Below, one piece after another: positions 47,444 through 56,498 of a stretch of 64,000 bases of DNA (position 1 is the stretch's first letter; every line of letters starts with the position of its first letter). The notes beneath the pieces are model-generated. The model saw only the letters and a program-made list of their open reading frames with translations. It searched no databases and was not told where the DNA came from. A program made the translations under genes and the position numbers. Source of the DNA: Rivularia sp. PCC 7116 (GTDB lineage: Bacteria; Cyanobacteriota; Cyanobacteriia; Cyanobacteriales; Nostocaceae); NCBI RefSeq assembly GCF_000316665.1, contig NC_019678.1:310001-374000 (forward strand), in the 5' to 3' direction.

Positions 47444-47527
47444 ATGACTAGTGTTCTCTTTGACTTACTAGCTCTCAATTTATACAGATGCTGCTTAACA
47501 ACCGCTATCAGATTATTCGGACTTTAG
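47444..47527 (+). other. Possible 27-codon leader ORF overlapping the kinase start
   Basis: ATG 47444 is preceded by AGGAG at good spacing (eight bases) and opens a 27-codon frame ending with TAG at 47525-47527. It overlaps the beginning of the kinase gene in another frame. The kinase's own start ATG 47488 has no Shine-Dalgarno motif. The peptide begins MTSVLFDLLALNLYR. It could be a translational-coupling leader, or a clue that the annotated kinase start or reading frame is not right. Confidence 0.3.
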
Positions 47528-49194
47528 GAAGCGGTGGATTTGGAGAAACTTTCCTTGCAGAGGATACCCAAATGCCTTCTCGCCGCCTTTGTGTAATTAA
47601 GCAATTACGGCCAATTCAAGATAATCAACAGGTTTACCAATTAGTACGGGAGCGATTTGGGCGCGAAGCAGCAATTTTAGAAGAATTAGGTGATGGCAGT
47701 TGTCAAATTCCAAGTTTATACGCTTACTTCAACGAGCATGGGCAATTTTACTTAGTGCAAGAGTATATCGAAGGAAAAACTCTTACACAAATGCTTCAAG
47801 AAAAAGGTTTGATGGATGAAAATTCTGTCAAAGAAATTTTGATTAGTATTTTGCCAGTTCTTGAGTACGTCCACTCTAAAGGTATTGTCCATCGAGACAT
47901 CAAGCCAGAAAATATTTTAATTGATATTAACGGTCAACCGGTATTAATAGACTTTGGTGCAGTCAAAGAAACTTTAGGAACGATTATGACTCCTTCAGGA
48001 AATGCAACCAAATCAATCGTTATCGGTACGCCAGGATTTATGGCAACGGAGCAATCTGTTGGACGACCGATGTTCGTTAGCGATATATATAGTCTGGGGT
48101 TGACTGCAATTTATTTACTTACAGGTAAAATGCCGCAAGAGTTAAACACTGACCCAGCTTCGGGTAAAGTATTATGGCGACAATATGTACCTAATATCCA
48201 AGATAATTTCGCAAATATTTTAGATAAAGCAATTGGGTTTAATGCTCGGGATAGATTTGCAAATGCCACTGCCATGATGCAAGCCGTGCAAAGTGGCGCG
48301 ATAAATACAACTTCAGAGACTTCTCATAGTACAGCTTTTCCCGATACCTTACCTCCAGCAGTCACTTTACCACCTCAAACTCATCTAAATACAGTTGCGA
48401 TTGCACCACCATCTGTAGTTGCATCCAGCCATCAAGGAAACGGTAAAGGAATTCTTCTTGGTAGTTTAATTGTTGGTAGTTTAATTGGTACATCGATTGT
48501 TGTTGGCTTAGCTTTAAACAGGCAGCCCAAGCAAACTAAAATAATTACGCAACAACCACAACCAGCAACTTCACCAATAAGAAATTTAGAAAGTCTAAAT
48601 CAGCCGCAAACGACACCAACTGTAGCACCAACTGTAACACCAACCGTAACGCCAACAGTACAACCAAATACACAGCCTAACTTTACCTTTCCACCGGCAA
48701 CGGAACCCAACAATAATTTAAATAATTCACAAGTAGAAAAAGTAGAAGAGCCTCTAACTGCTCCACAAAAACCTCAAATAACCAACCCTGCTCCTAACTT
48801 AGAAATTCCTCAACAAACTCAATTATCCCCTCCCGGAGATATTGCACAGCCACCAATCGAGCAACCTTCCCCAGCACAGACAGTAGAAAATTATTATTTA
48901 AACATTAATCAAGGTCAGTATAAAACAGCTTGGAATCAACTATCTCAGCAATTTAAAGATAACAAGCGCCTTCATCCCAAAGGTTATTTTTCTTATCTAA
49001 ATTGGTGGAGGGGAAAAGTTGAAAGTGTAAATATCGAGCAAGTAAAAATTTTGGAAGCGAGTGTAGATACAGCAGTAGTCGATACTTCGTTGAATTATCT
49101 GATGAAAAATGGTCGTATTATACCTAATTCAGTGCGTTTCACCTTATCGTGGGATGCTCAAAATCGTAGGTGGGTAGTGAAAGATGCGAATTGA
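47488..49194 (+). CDS. Membrane Ser/Thr protein kinase with C-terminal NTF2-like domain
   Basis: This 568-residue paralogue of the kinase 500 bp upstream has a kinase domain (~1-270) with GSGGFGETF, Lys38, HRDIKPEN (135-142) and DFG (156-158). A membrane helix (~321-344, GILLGSLIVGSLIGTSIVVG) and a long Pro/Thr/Gln-rich linker with TPTVAPTVTPTVTPT follow. The C-terminal domain (~461-568) begins AQTVENYYLNINQGQYKTAW and ends in a cone-shaped NTF2-like fold often found in cyanobacterial membrane kinases. The two kinases therefore share a catalytic half but sense different things outside. The start is uncertain because the strong Shine-Dalgarno motif belongs to another frame. Confidence 0.9.
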   Translation: MLLNNRYQIIRTLGSGGFGETFLAEDTQMPSRRLCVIKQLRPIQDNQQVYQLVRERFGREAAILEELGDGSCQIPSLYAYFNEHGQFYLVQEYIEGKTLTQMLQEKGLMDENSVKEILISILPVLEYVHSKGIVHRDIKPENILIDINGQPVLIDFGAVKETLGTIMTPSGNATKSIVIGTPGFMATEQSVGRPMFVSDIYSLGLTAIYLLTGKMPQELNTDPASGKVLWRQYVPNIQDNFANILDKAIGFNARDRFANATAMMQAVQSGAINTTSETSHSTAFPDTLPPAVTLPPQTHLNTVAIAPPSVVASSHQGNGKGILLGSLIVGSLIGTSIVVGLALNRQPKQTKIITQQPQPATSPIRNLESLNQPQTTPTVAPTVTPTVTPTVQPNTQPNFTFPPATEPNNNLNNSQVEKVEEPLTAPQKPQITNPAPNLEIPQQTQLSPPGDIAQPPIEQPSPAQTVENYYLNINQGQYKTAWNQLSQQFKDNKRLHPKGYFSYLNWWRGKVESVNIEQVKILEASVDTAVVDTSLNYLMKNGRIIPNSVRFTLSWDAQNRRWVVKDAN

Positions 49195-49202
49195 AATCGA
49201 AG

Positions 49203-51692
49203 TTACATTTCTTCTTCTATCAATTTTTCAATGTATTTTTGCACAAGAGGTACTTGAAACCTAATATGTGTTGTTTCCGAATCATTCACACAAACAGTTT
49301 CTCTTTGTAAAATCTCTTTACGAACTAGCGATCGCACTAAATTTTTATCCATTTTATCTTCTAATTGAGGTTGTTCTCCTTCAACTAAACGAAAAAGTAA
49401 ATTCAACTCATCATCGGTAAAACTTCTACGTAATTCCCGAAAATACGGATCGGCTCGTACAAGTACTGTAGGAATTACTCTTGCAACATCTGCTTGAGAG
49501 ATTTTTGATATATCTATGTTTCTTTGGTTGTCCCTAATATCACTATTAACAAATTCGACAAGTTCATAACACATAAGCTGTACGAGAAAAGGCTGACAGC
49601 GAGTTAGGTAAATAATATGTTCTACAGCAGCATCTTCATAAATATCATCGGCAAAATCATCTATTGGGTGTAATATCAATTCGCGGGCTTCTGATGAGCT
49701 TAAATATGTAATTGAAAAAGAATGAGTATTGATTAAACAATCGCTCCAGTAATCGGGAAGTTCTTCTAAATGATGAAAACCGCTAAACAACAAAACCCAA
49801 TTAGGGCGATGTTGTAGAATGTGACGGAAAAAATTTAGAGGGGCTTTACTACCTGTCGCTTCTATGATTTCGCTCAGTCGCTCATATTCATCCAAACATA
49901 AGAGGAATTTCTTCTGAGGAAAAGCAGTTTCTATATCTGCCAGCCAGAACTGTAATGCAATAAATGGGTCTTTTTCCAGCTTTTCTTTATTAGGAAGAGG
50001 CAAGTATAAAGGCTGAGGTAATCGTCTCGCCTTATAAGTTATTTCCCCTACGAAATATTCTGCAAAACCTATTAAAGTTTCTGCCGATGCTGCTCCCTGT
50101 ATATCTACTAACAAAGGTATTAAATCCGATCCTATTTTATAAGGTAAGTATTTTAAAGCCGAAGTTTTCCCGGTACGTCGCCCACCATATAGCAATAATG
50201 CAGGAGGATTTACTTCAAGCGCTGAAGTTTGAATTTTGCGGAATAAGTCAATCCGTCCTTTGAAGCGCTGCTTTGCTGTTTCCGGATCTAAAGCATTTCC
50301 AGCAATGTAAACTTGTCGCACTTCCTCAGATTCAACCGCACGCTCTCTCAATATCCTTTTAGCTGTAATTAAAATTGTTTTCCAATTTTGGGCAATAGTT
50401 CCCACATTAGTAGCTATCTGAGGATTTTTTATTAAAGAAATACTATTTAACAGTGATTCCAATGCACTAATTGGTTTTTCTAAAAATTTGTATTGAAGAT
50501 AAGGTGAAGTTTCTTCATATGATTGACAGACATCTTGGCTTATATCTAGGAAGCGGATAATTACCCAGTTAATGTCTTTTGAATAATCTGAAAAAATCCA
50601 ATTTAATTTGTTTTTTATTTCTGCAATATCGCGTAAAGTTTCACATTTATGGAGAGAATCTAATACAATCTGCGTAATTGCTTTACTTGGTACTTTTTGT
50701 TTGTTTGTAGAAGTAATTAAATATTTAATCATCTTACTAGTCATAAGTGGTTTCTCTTGATGAGCTTTGACAATTATCTGCACCATAAAAGGTAAAGGGA
50801 AAGTTTGTTCGTGGTAGCAAGATGGTAGATAAGGAAGTAAAGGTGCTGCATTTCCTAATTGCGACAAAATATATATAAAAGTTATCCATACCAATTCCAA
50901 TAACCATAAAAATATAGGTATCAAAGGAAAAGCTATTAGGATTAACCAGCTTCTCTCATCAGATACATCAGAAACTATACCCAGAGCAACTCCAGCCGTA
51001 ACACCCAACGCAATACCCGAAGCTACACCAGACGCTAAAACCCAAGCGATTCGCCAAAGAAAAGTAACAGCTACAACCGAAGCTAAGTTTGAGTCGCCAA
51101 AAAACAGAAAGCCCAAAAAGACGCTCCATGCTATACCCCAAGCAACACCCCAACCTATTCCCAAAGAAACACCCCAAGCCACTCCCAGCCAAATCCCTAA
51201 TGCTAAAGATCCAGGTTGTTGCAGTTTTTCCAAGTCAAATTCAAGTTGAAAAATTAGTCCTGTTGACACCCCAATTGCAGCAACAAGAAAGGAAATCCAA
51301 AAAGACCATTCAAAAAATTTTTCTAACTTTTGATTTTCGCCACGCGCTAGCCACAAACCAACCCACCAACCAATTATAAATAACAGACTGTTTGGCAATG
51401 TAGAAGATAAATATAATTGTAATTCTCGGTTGATAGTGGCGTAAATTAGCCCTGTCAAGAGTACAAGCAAAGTAGGTACAATTGCAGTTATCCACCAAAC
51501 CTGTTCTGCGTAGCGAGATAAAGGAAGGTTTCTATTAAACTCAGCCTTAATTTTAAATGGATTATCTATTGGATTTAGTTCTGGATGAATATTTCGCAAC
51601 CATTTAGCAAAGGTATATGGCTTAAAATAAGCCCAGTAAAGAATACGGAAACATTCGGCAAGATAAGCTAAAAACTTTGAATATCGCAACAT
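49203..51692 (-). CDS. Membrane-anchored STAND/AAA-type ATPase
   Basis: This 829-residue protein has an N-terminal half (~65-275) of hydrophobic helices with Gly-Val/Gly-Ile repeats (GVAWGVSLGIGWGVAWGIAW and similar). The C-terminal nucleotide-binding module has Walker A YGGRRTGKTSA (503-510) and Walker B KFLLCLDEYERL (Asp601, Glu602). This resembles AAA-ATPases of the Orc/STAND (signal-transduction ATPase) type with a C-terminal winged-helix-like part (~755-825). Such proteins often act in signalling or defence by nucleotide-switched assembly. It is translated one base after the stop of the other ATPase gene, so the two form an operon and may act as a complex. No known defence family is identified. 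Confidence 0.8.
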   Translation of the reverse strand: MLRYSKFLAYLAECFRILYWAYFKPYTFAKWLRNIHPELNPIDNPFKIKAEFNRNLPLSRYAEQVWWITAIVPTLLVLLTGLIYATINRELQLYLSSTLPNSLLFIIGWWVGLWLARGENQKLEKFFEWSFWISFLVAAIGVSTGLIFQLEFDLEKLQQPGSLALGIWLGVAWGVSLGIGWGVAWGIAWSVFLGFLFFGDSNLASVVAVTFLWRIAWVLASGVASGIALGVTAGVALGIVSDVSDERSWLILIAFPLIPIFLWLLELVWITFIYILSQLGNAAPLLPYLPSCYHEQTFPLPFMVQIIVKAHQEKPLMTSKMIKYLITSTNKQKVPSKAITQIVLDSLHKCETLRDIAEIKNKLNWIFSDYSKDINWVIIRFLDISQDVCQSYEETSPYLQYKFLEKPISALESLLNSISLIKNPQIATNVGTIAQNWKTILITAKRILRERAVESEEVRQVYIAGNALDPETAKQRFKGRIDLFRKIQTSALEVNPPALLLYGGRRTGKTSALKYLPYKIGSDLIPLLVDIQGAASAETLIGFAEYFVGEITYKARRLPQPLYLPLPNKEKLEKDPFIALQFWLADIETAFPQKKFLLCLDEYERLSEIIEATGSKAPLNFFRHILQHRPNWVLLFSGFHHLEELPDYWSDCLINTHSFSITYLSSSEARELILHPIDDFADDIYEDAAVEHIIYLTRCQPFLVQLMCYELVEFVNSDIRDNQRNIDISKISQADVARVIPTVLVRADPYFRELRRSFTDDELNLLFRLVEGEQPQLEDKMDKNLVRSLVRKEILQRETVCVNDSETTHIRFQVPLVQKYIEKLIEEEM

Positions 51693-51693
51693 T

Positions 51694-53883
51694 TTAATTT
51701 ATTACTTTTTCTATCAGTTTTTGTAACCACTGCAATACTTCAGGAGACATTATTCGACTAAAAAAAGCTAGAAATATTACACCCAATATCGCAAGTCCTA
51801 AAATTAAACTGTTAAAGTCATTCAAAGTCACACCTATTGCTTTAGGTATCCGACCTAACTTAATTGGTAAATCACGAAATAACCAGCGTATGACGAAAAA
51901 CAATCCTTGTTGCCAATTGATAATTTTATATGGAAAAAAGTGTTTAAGTTGTCGATCAAATTCAGTTCTAGCTTCTCTTATAATTTGTCGTGCTGTTTTA
52001 TTATTCTCACTTTGTTGAGAATTTTCATAAGCATCATAAATACAGGAAGCTGCTAATTGCAGCAATAAAGGATGTCTTCTACCCCATTTTCGAGCTATTT
52101 TCTGATATTTATCTCCTAGTACAGGTTGATCGGCAGGTAATTTAACTAATTCTTCTGCTTCATTATTAGTTAGCTGATTTAACTGAATAAAGTGAAATGG
52201 GTGAGAGAAGTTTCTTACTGAATTGCGTTGAGAAAAGTAGTAATGTAAAACTTTTTCCGAAACTATTACTAGAATTAAAGATGAATCATTAATTAATGAT
52301 CTGAGTTTTCTAAAAAAAACATTATCAAATTCTTTGCTGTTTTCTTCCTGAAAAAGAGTGTCCCATTCATCTAAACATATTACAGGTATTATATTATGCT
52401 GATTTAAGTTAATAATTGCATCATTGAAAGCTTTATTAATTTGATTTTGCAAGTTTTTATTTGAGTCATATGAAATTATATATTTGGAGTCTATTAATTG
52501 TTTAGTTTTAATATATTTTGAAATAAAGTCTTGAAGTATTATATATAAATGAGAGTCCCCTTTTATAAAAGGTTTTTGGATAATTTCTTGGGCTATAGAA
52601 TAATACAAAAAACCTTGAGATTGACAACGTGATAAATCTAAATGTATGATAACGTATTTTTTCTTATTATCTTTTTTTGGAAAATCTTTAAATTTTTGAT
52701 AGAAATGATAAAGTAATGAAGATTTGCCAATTCTTCTTTGTCCGTAAATATTTACACTTGTTCCATCATTAACACGTGCATTAATTTGGAGTAGCTTTTT
52801 TTTTCGACCTACAAAAAGCTTAGGAACTTTAATTTTAGGACCAGCAAGAAATCGTAATTCTGAATCTAATATAACTGTTTCCGAACTAACTTGATAATTA
52901 TTTGTAAAAATACTTGCTAGTAAACCATGCGTATGTGATAAAAATGAAAGACTTGATACATAAACCTTAAACCAATCAGCAGGCAATTGTTGAAACTTAA
53001 AAAGTTTTTTAGACCTAGAATTTTTTAAAAACTGGTTTTCTGCCCATTTAAAATCTCGTCCGAGTTGACGTGCTTCGTATAAATAGAAGCCAGCAAGTTG
53101 CAGTAAATAAGGATAACCCTTACCCCATTGTTGTGCTAAGTCTTGTTCATTTGGTGTCAATGCAGGTGTTTCTGGTTGAGAATTTGTAGGCAAACGTGTT
53201 AGTTGAATTGCCTCATCTGTAGTTAATTTACCTAATGTAATAACCTGTCCAACATTAAAGAAACTAGAAACAAAACGATGTTTTTCGGCATAAAAATCAA
53301 GTTTTTTGCATGAAGCTATAACCAGCATTAAAGCGCTATTATTCATCAAAGAACGTAAGTTATCATAAAAACCGTTATCAAATTCTTTTCGATGTTCGTC
53401 TCTGTTTTCAAAAAGACTTTCAAAATCATCCAAACACAAAACTGGTAGCAAACCTAGCTTCTTAAACTCTTCGATAGCTCGTGAAAATGATAAACGGTCA
53501 AGAGGATTTTGTAATAATGCAACTAAGTCGGGTTGTGTTTGCACGTTAGAACAACTCAATAACTCTTGTGCTAATTCTTGATAGAAATCTTTTTCCGTTT
53601 GACAATGTGCTTTTTGTAGCGAGATATAAATCACAACGTAATTATCAGGTTGTGAAACTCGCTGCTCCCAAGTTAGAAAGAAGTAATAAAGTAAAGATGA
53701 TTTGCCAATCTGATGTTCGCCAACAATATTCACGCTTGTTGGCTGCGGACCCCTCATCCGACTTATAATTGCCCGTAATTCTTGTTCGCGACCTACAATT
53801 GCCCGTAATTCCTGTTCACGACCTATAAATTTTCCGGGGTGTTGCAGCATTGGACCTGCAATAAAGGGATTCAAATTCTTCAT
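51694..53883 (-). CDS. Double AAA/STAND-type ATPase with C-terminal membrane helix
   Basis: This 729-residue protein contains two homologous ATPase modules. The first (~17-290) has Walker A GEHQIGKSS (55-63) and Walker B LPVLCLDDFESL. The second (~345-625) has GQRRIGKSS (381-389) and VICLDEWDTL. A membrane helix (~691-709, SLILGLAILGVIFLAFF) near the C terminus anchors it. Each module begins with a conserved segment (GKFIGREQELRAI and LFVGRKKKLLQI). The N terminus carries a tandem duplication of ten residues. It is the first gene of a two-gene operon with the 829-residue ATPase. It is probably a membrane-bound signalling or conflict ATPase; no effector domain is visible. Confidence 0.8.
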   Translation of the reverse strand: MKNLNPFIAGPMLQHPGKFIGREQELRAIVGREQELRAIISRMRGPQPTSVNIVGEHQIGKSSLLYYFFLTWEQRVSQPDNYVVIYISLQKAHCQTEKDFYQELAQELLSCSNVQTQPDLVALLQNPLDRLSFSRAIEEFKKLGLLPVLCLDDFESLFENRDEHRKEFDNGFYDNLRSLMNNSALMLVIASCKKLDFYAEKHRFVSSFFNVGQVITLGKLTTDEAIQLTRLPTNSQPETPALTPNEQDLAQQWGKGYPYLLQLAGFYLYEARQLGRDFKWAENQFLKNSRSKKLFKFQQLPADWFKVYVSSLSFLSHTHGLLASIFTNNYQVSSETVILDSELRFLAGPKIKVPKLFVGRKKKLLQINARVNDGTSVNIYGQRRIGKSSLLYHFYQKFKDFPKKDNKKKYVIIHLDLSRCQSQGFLYYSIAQEIIQKPFIKGDSHLYIILQDFISKYIKTKQLIDSKYIISYDSNKNLQNQINKAFNDAIINLNQHNIIPVICLDEWDTLFQEENSKEFDNVFFRKLRSLINDSSLILVIVSEKVLHYYFSQRNSVRNFSHPFHFIQLNQLTNNEAEELVKLPADQPVLGDKYQKIARKWGRRHPLLLQLAASCIYDAYENSQQSENNKTARQIIREARTEFDRQLKHFFPYKIINWQQGLFFVIRWLFRDLPIKLGRIPKAIGVTLNDFNSLILGLAILGVIFLAFFSRIMSPEVLQWLQKLIEKVIN
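53767..53826. repeat. 30-bp tandem duplication in the ATPase gene
   Basis: Two adjacent 30-bp units, 27 of 30 bases alike, begin AATTGCCCGTAATTC and encode GREQELRAIV and GREQELRAII. They are in frame and within the motif that opens the first ATPase module, so the protein gained a second copy of the motif. The near identity points to a recent slip duplication. Confidence 0.85.
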
Positions 53884-54263
53884 TGCTGGTACTCGTGGTA
53901 ACTTTTGAGACTGATTATAATTTTTATACTTAGAAAGCTTGGTTTATCAGATCACAATTTTCTATGTATTTTTAGGAAAAGTTTCAACTCAAGCAAAAGT
54001 TAAATGAATTTCTACAGGCTTGAATTAAAACCGCATATTTTGAGGAGTAACAAACAAAACTTAAAATACAATGAAATATTGCCCTATAATTGCAATAATT
54101 AAATATTATCTAATATTTAAGTCTGTATAATATAGAGTCTCATATTACTGCTTCAAGACACAGCATTTGTTCGCTACATAACGATTAATGCTTATCTGGA
54201 ACCGTAATACCTTTCAAGCTTTATATTATTGTTCAATTGTTGTAATAATAGCTAAAAACCTAC
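53884..54263. other. Divergent spacer between the ATPase operon and lepB
   Basis: A 380-bp AT-rich region with no convincing coding frame. It should contain promoters for the ATPase operon (minus) and lepB (plus). No repeat or RNA element recognised. Confidence 0.4.
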
Positions 54264-54833
54264 ATGAGTTCTCAGGAAACTGATGCAAACAAAGGTGCGT
54301 CGTCAAAAGCATGGCGTAGCTTGCGAGAAAATCTGATTCTAATAACCATCGCTTTGGTATTAGCATTCTTCATTCGGACTTTTATAGCCGAACCTCGCTA
54401 CATCCCTTCAGATTCAATGCTACCCACTTTACATACAGGCGATAGATTAGTAGTTGAAAAAATTTCCTATAAATTTAACTTACCAAAATTTGGCGACATT
54501 ATAGTTTTCCAGCCACCACCAGAATTGCAACGTCGCGGATATTCTCAAGACCAAGCCTTTATTAAACGAGTAATTGGCACTCCTGGAGACACTCTAAAAA
54601 TTGATGATGGTAAAGTTTATCTTAATGGTAATATTTTGCAGGAAGATTACATAAAAGAGCCGCCCTTACAAGCTTTACCCTTAGTACAAATTCCCCAAAA
54701 CCAATATTTTATGATGGGTGACAATCGTAACGATAGTAACGATTCTCGTTACTGGGGTTTTTTGCCAAAGCAAAATATAATTGGTAAAGCCATTCTCCGC
54801 TTTTGGCCTCCCGATAGAATCGGTACGATATAA
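54264..54833 (+). CDS. lepB: Signal peptidase I
   Basis: This 189-residue type I signal peptidase has one N-terminal membrane helix (~22-42, LILITIALVLAFFIRTFI). The catalytic Ser51 is in RYIPSDSMLPTL and the general base Lys101 in AFIKRVIGTPGD. Box E is GDNRNDSNDSRYWGF. It cleaves Sec and Tat signal peptides on the periplasmic or thylakoid lumen side. Its short form matches cyanobacterial LepB. It is monocistronic; the converging gene at 54893 is on the other strand, 59 bp away. Confidence 0.96.
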   Translation: MSSQETDANKGASSKAWRSLRENLILITIALVLAFFIRTFIAEPRYIPSDSMLPTLHTGDRLVVEKISYKFNLPKFGDIIVFQPPPELQRRGYSQDQAFIKRVIGTPGDTLKIDDGKVYLNGNILQEDYIKEPPLQALPLVQIPQNQYFMMGDNRNDSNDSRYWGFLPKQNIIGKAILRFWPPDRIGTI

Positions 54834-54892
54834 AAATTATGAGTTAAAAGTTAAAAAGCCCGAAGTTAGGATTACATAGCGAGATTAGCCAA

Positions 54893-55432
54893 TTAAAACT
54901 GCAAATAATACATTAATTGAGCAAGTATTTCACCAGATAAATTCAATCGCTTTTGAAAATCAACTATATTTCGATAAGAACCTGACAAACTGCGATTGTC
55001 TATGACGGCTTGTGCTAATGAAGAATCGATAAAAGGTACTTTCAGTAAATCTTCAACTGTGGCTGTATTTGGATTCACAACAAGAGTAATACTATCTAAA
55101 GATTCGTCGTCATAATAACCAAATATTAAAATTATTTCTAACGGTTTTAATCGCTGTGCGGCTAAACCTAAAGCTGCCGCAATATCTTCTACGCAGTAAA
55201 ATTTAACACCCGACCTCGCTAAATCTACAAGAGTCCGCGCTTGATGAATAGATAAACCCGGTAAGCGCAACCAATCATCAACGGTGGCTTGGTTAGCATC
55301 AATCCGAATGCCAAGTTGAGCCGCGATCGCAATTTCTTCCCCTGACTTTAATCGATAATAAGGATCGTTAAGCAATTTCTGACGCAATTTTTGCAATCGA
55401 GGATTGAGTCGAGGTAGCCAGTTTGGGTTCAT
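54893..55432 (-). CDS. Helix-hairpin-helix (ComEA-like) protein
   Basis: This 179-residue protein has two helix-hairpin-helix regions. The first (~33-60) has RIDANQATVDDWLRLPGLS followed by HQARTLVDL; the second (~120-165) has NPNTATVEDLLKVPFID followed by SSLAQAVIDNRSLSG. This resembles ComEA/competence-type DNA-binding domains with NxxTATxEDL motifs. There is no signal peptide or membrane helix, so it is not a full ComEA receptor. A DNA-binding role in the cytoplasm is the best guess. It is downstream of the TM2-domain gene on the same strand. Confidence 0.8.
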   Translation of the reverse strand: MNPNWLPRLNPRLQKLRQKLLNDPYYRLKSGEEIAIAAQLGIRIDANQATVDDWLRLPGLSIHQARTLVDLARSGVKFYCVEDIAAALGLAAQRLKPLEIILIFGYYDDESLDSITLVVNPNTATVEDLLKVPFIDSSLAQAVIDNRSLSGSYRNIVDFQKRLNLSGEILAQLMYYLQF

Positions 55433-55570
55433 GGGTAGATGGGAAGGGATGGGGAGACTATTTGAGTAGCGAGTAGCGAGTAGTAAGTCGCAAGTAACTA
55501 TTAAAGAAGGAATGGTTGAGGAGTTGATTATAAGAATTAACTACTAGTTTACTAATTCCCAACTCCTAAC

Positions 55571-55605
55571 TGTTCACTGTTCACTGTTCACTGTTCACTG
55601 TTCAC
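55571..55605. repeat. TGTTCAC heptamer array at a gene end
   Basis: Five perfect tandem TGTTCAC units lie here. The stop codon of the minus-strand TM2/SHOCT gene (55595-55597) and its last two codons are read from this array. The same unit is present at ~41283-41312, about 14 kb away. Confidence 0.9.
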
Positions 55606-55969
55606 TGTCAATCAGCTGACGGCGCTTTTGTTCAAATTCGTATTCGGAAATTAATCCATCTTGACGCAAAGCATCTAATTCCCGTAAAGCTTCAGCAAGT
55701 GCTCCCACTCCTGAAGCTTTGTTTGTGAAACTTGATTTTAATGACTTACCTGAATTAAAGTTACGATCAAAAGTCTCTTCATCCTGTGCTAAATACCAAA
55801 CAGCTTCAATAGCGCAAGCTACTTTGGGTATTGGTGTCCAAGAAAGTAATACATAAACTACTCCCCATAAGGGCTGTCCCAAGTAAAACTTATGTAAGCC
55901 TGAGATTGTTACCGCACCAGACAAAGCTAAAATTGCTGCAATGCTTCGGCTTTTGTTTTTGGCAAGCAT
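55595..55969 (-). CDS. TM2 domain and SHOCT-motif membrane protein
   Basis: This 124-residue protein has a TM2 domain (~10-65) with two membrane helices: ILALSGAVTISGLHKFYLG and WGVVYVLLSWTPIPKVACAIEAVWYL. A C-terminal SHOCT-like helix follows (ALRELDALRQDGLISEYEFEQKRRQLI). TM2 proteins are small membrane proteins of poorly known function; SHOCT tails are often oligomerisation elements. The final residues DSEQ and the stop codon come from the heptamer array, so the original C terminus may have been longer or different. The upstream 529-bp spacer likely has its promoter. Confidence 0.85.
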   Translation of the reverse strand: MLAKNKSRSIAAILALSGAVTISGLHKFYLGQPLWGVVYVLLSWTPIPKVACAIEAVWYLAQDEETFDRNFNSGKSLKSSFTNKASGVGALAEALRELDALRQDGLISEYEFEQKRRQLIDSEQ

Positions 55970-56498
55970 ATTCCTAAATTATCTATAATTACCTGCATTG
56001 AATACAGAGCCGCTTAGTGGTTAATTTATATGATACAAAAGACGCAGTAAACCTGCGAAAGATATATTAGCAAAATATCCTGGTTTGCGTCAGCATTTTA
56101 AACTTCTTTTGATTTTGAGTTCAAATCTACGCTCTTAGTAAAATAGATTTATAACTAATTAACTTTTACTGTTTTTATAAAAAATGTAATAAAAATCACG
56201 TGTATTTCTATGTAATATCAGTTTTCATAATGTATTTTGCTATTTAGTATCAAAAATATATTTCTTTCTTTAAATAAAATAGAGTTAATAGCAAGAATGC
56301 TTTTTTTGATTTATTGAATTGCGTTCCTGGTTTAGCATAAAGGCATGTAAATATTCTTTGCTAACTTGTAAAGAATCTGAATAGAAAGCTACTGCTACCG
56401 GTTTAGCTTATTCCCTAGATTAATTGCGTAGATTAAAATAAAACTAGTAGGTGAAGTAACAATATATTAAGTCTCGGTACTCTTTAAATACAAGTAAT
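55970..56498. other. AT-rich divergent spacer
   Basis: 529 bp between the divergent TM2 gene and DUF1825 gene. No convincing ORF, RNA gene or strong palindrome. Promoters for both genes are expected here. Confidence 0.4.

Noticed and set aside
50968-51379. Frames overlapping the Gly-rich membrane part of the ATPase gene
   Set aside because: Low-complexity Gly/Val codons create open alternative frames; the annotated frame has the Walker motifs.
55571-55605. CRISPR or iteron origin from TGTTCAC units
   Set aside because: There are no spacers and no replication gene; the same unit occurs beside unrelated genes.
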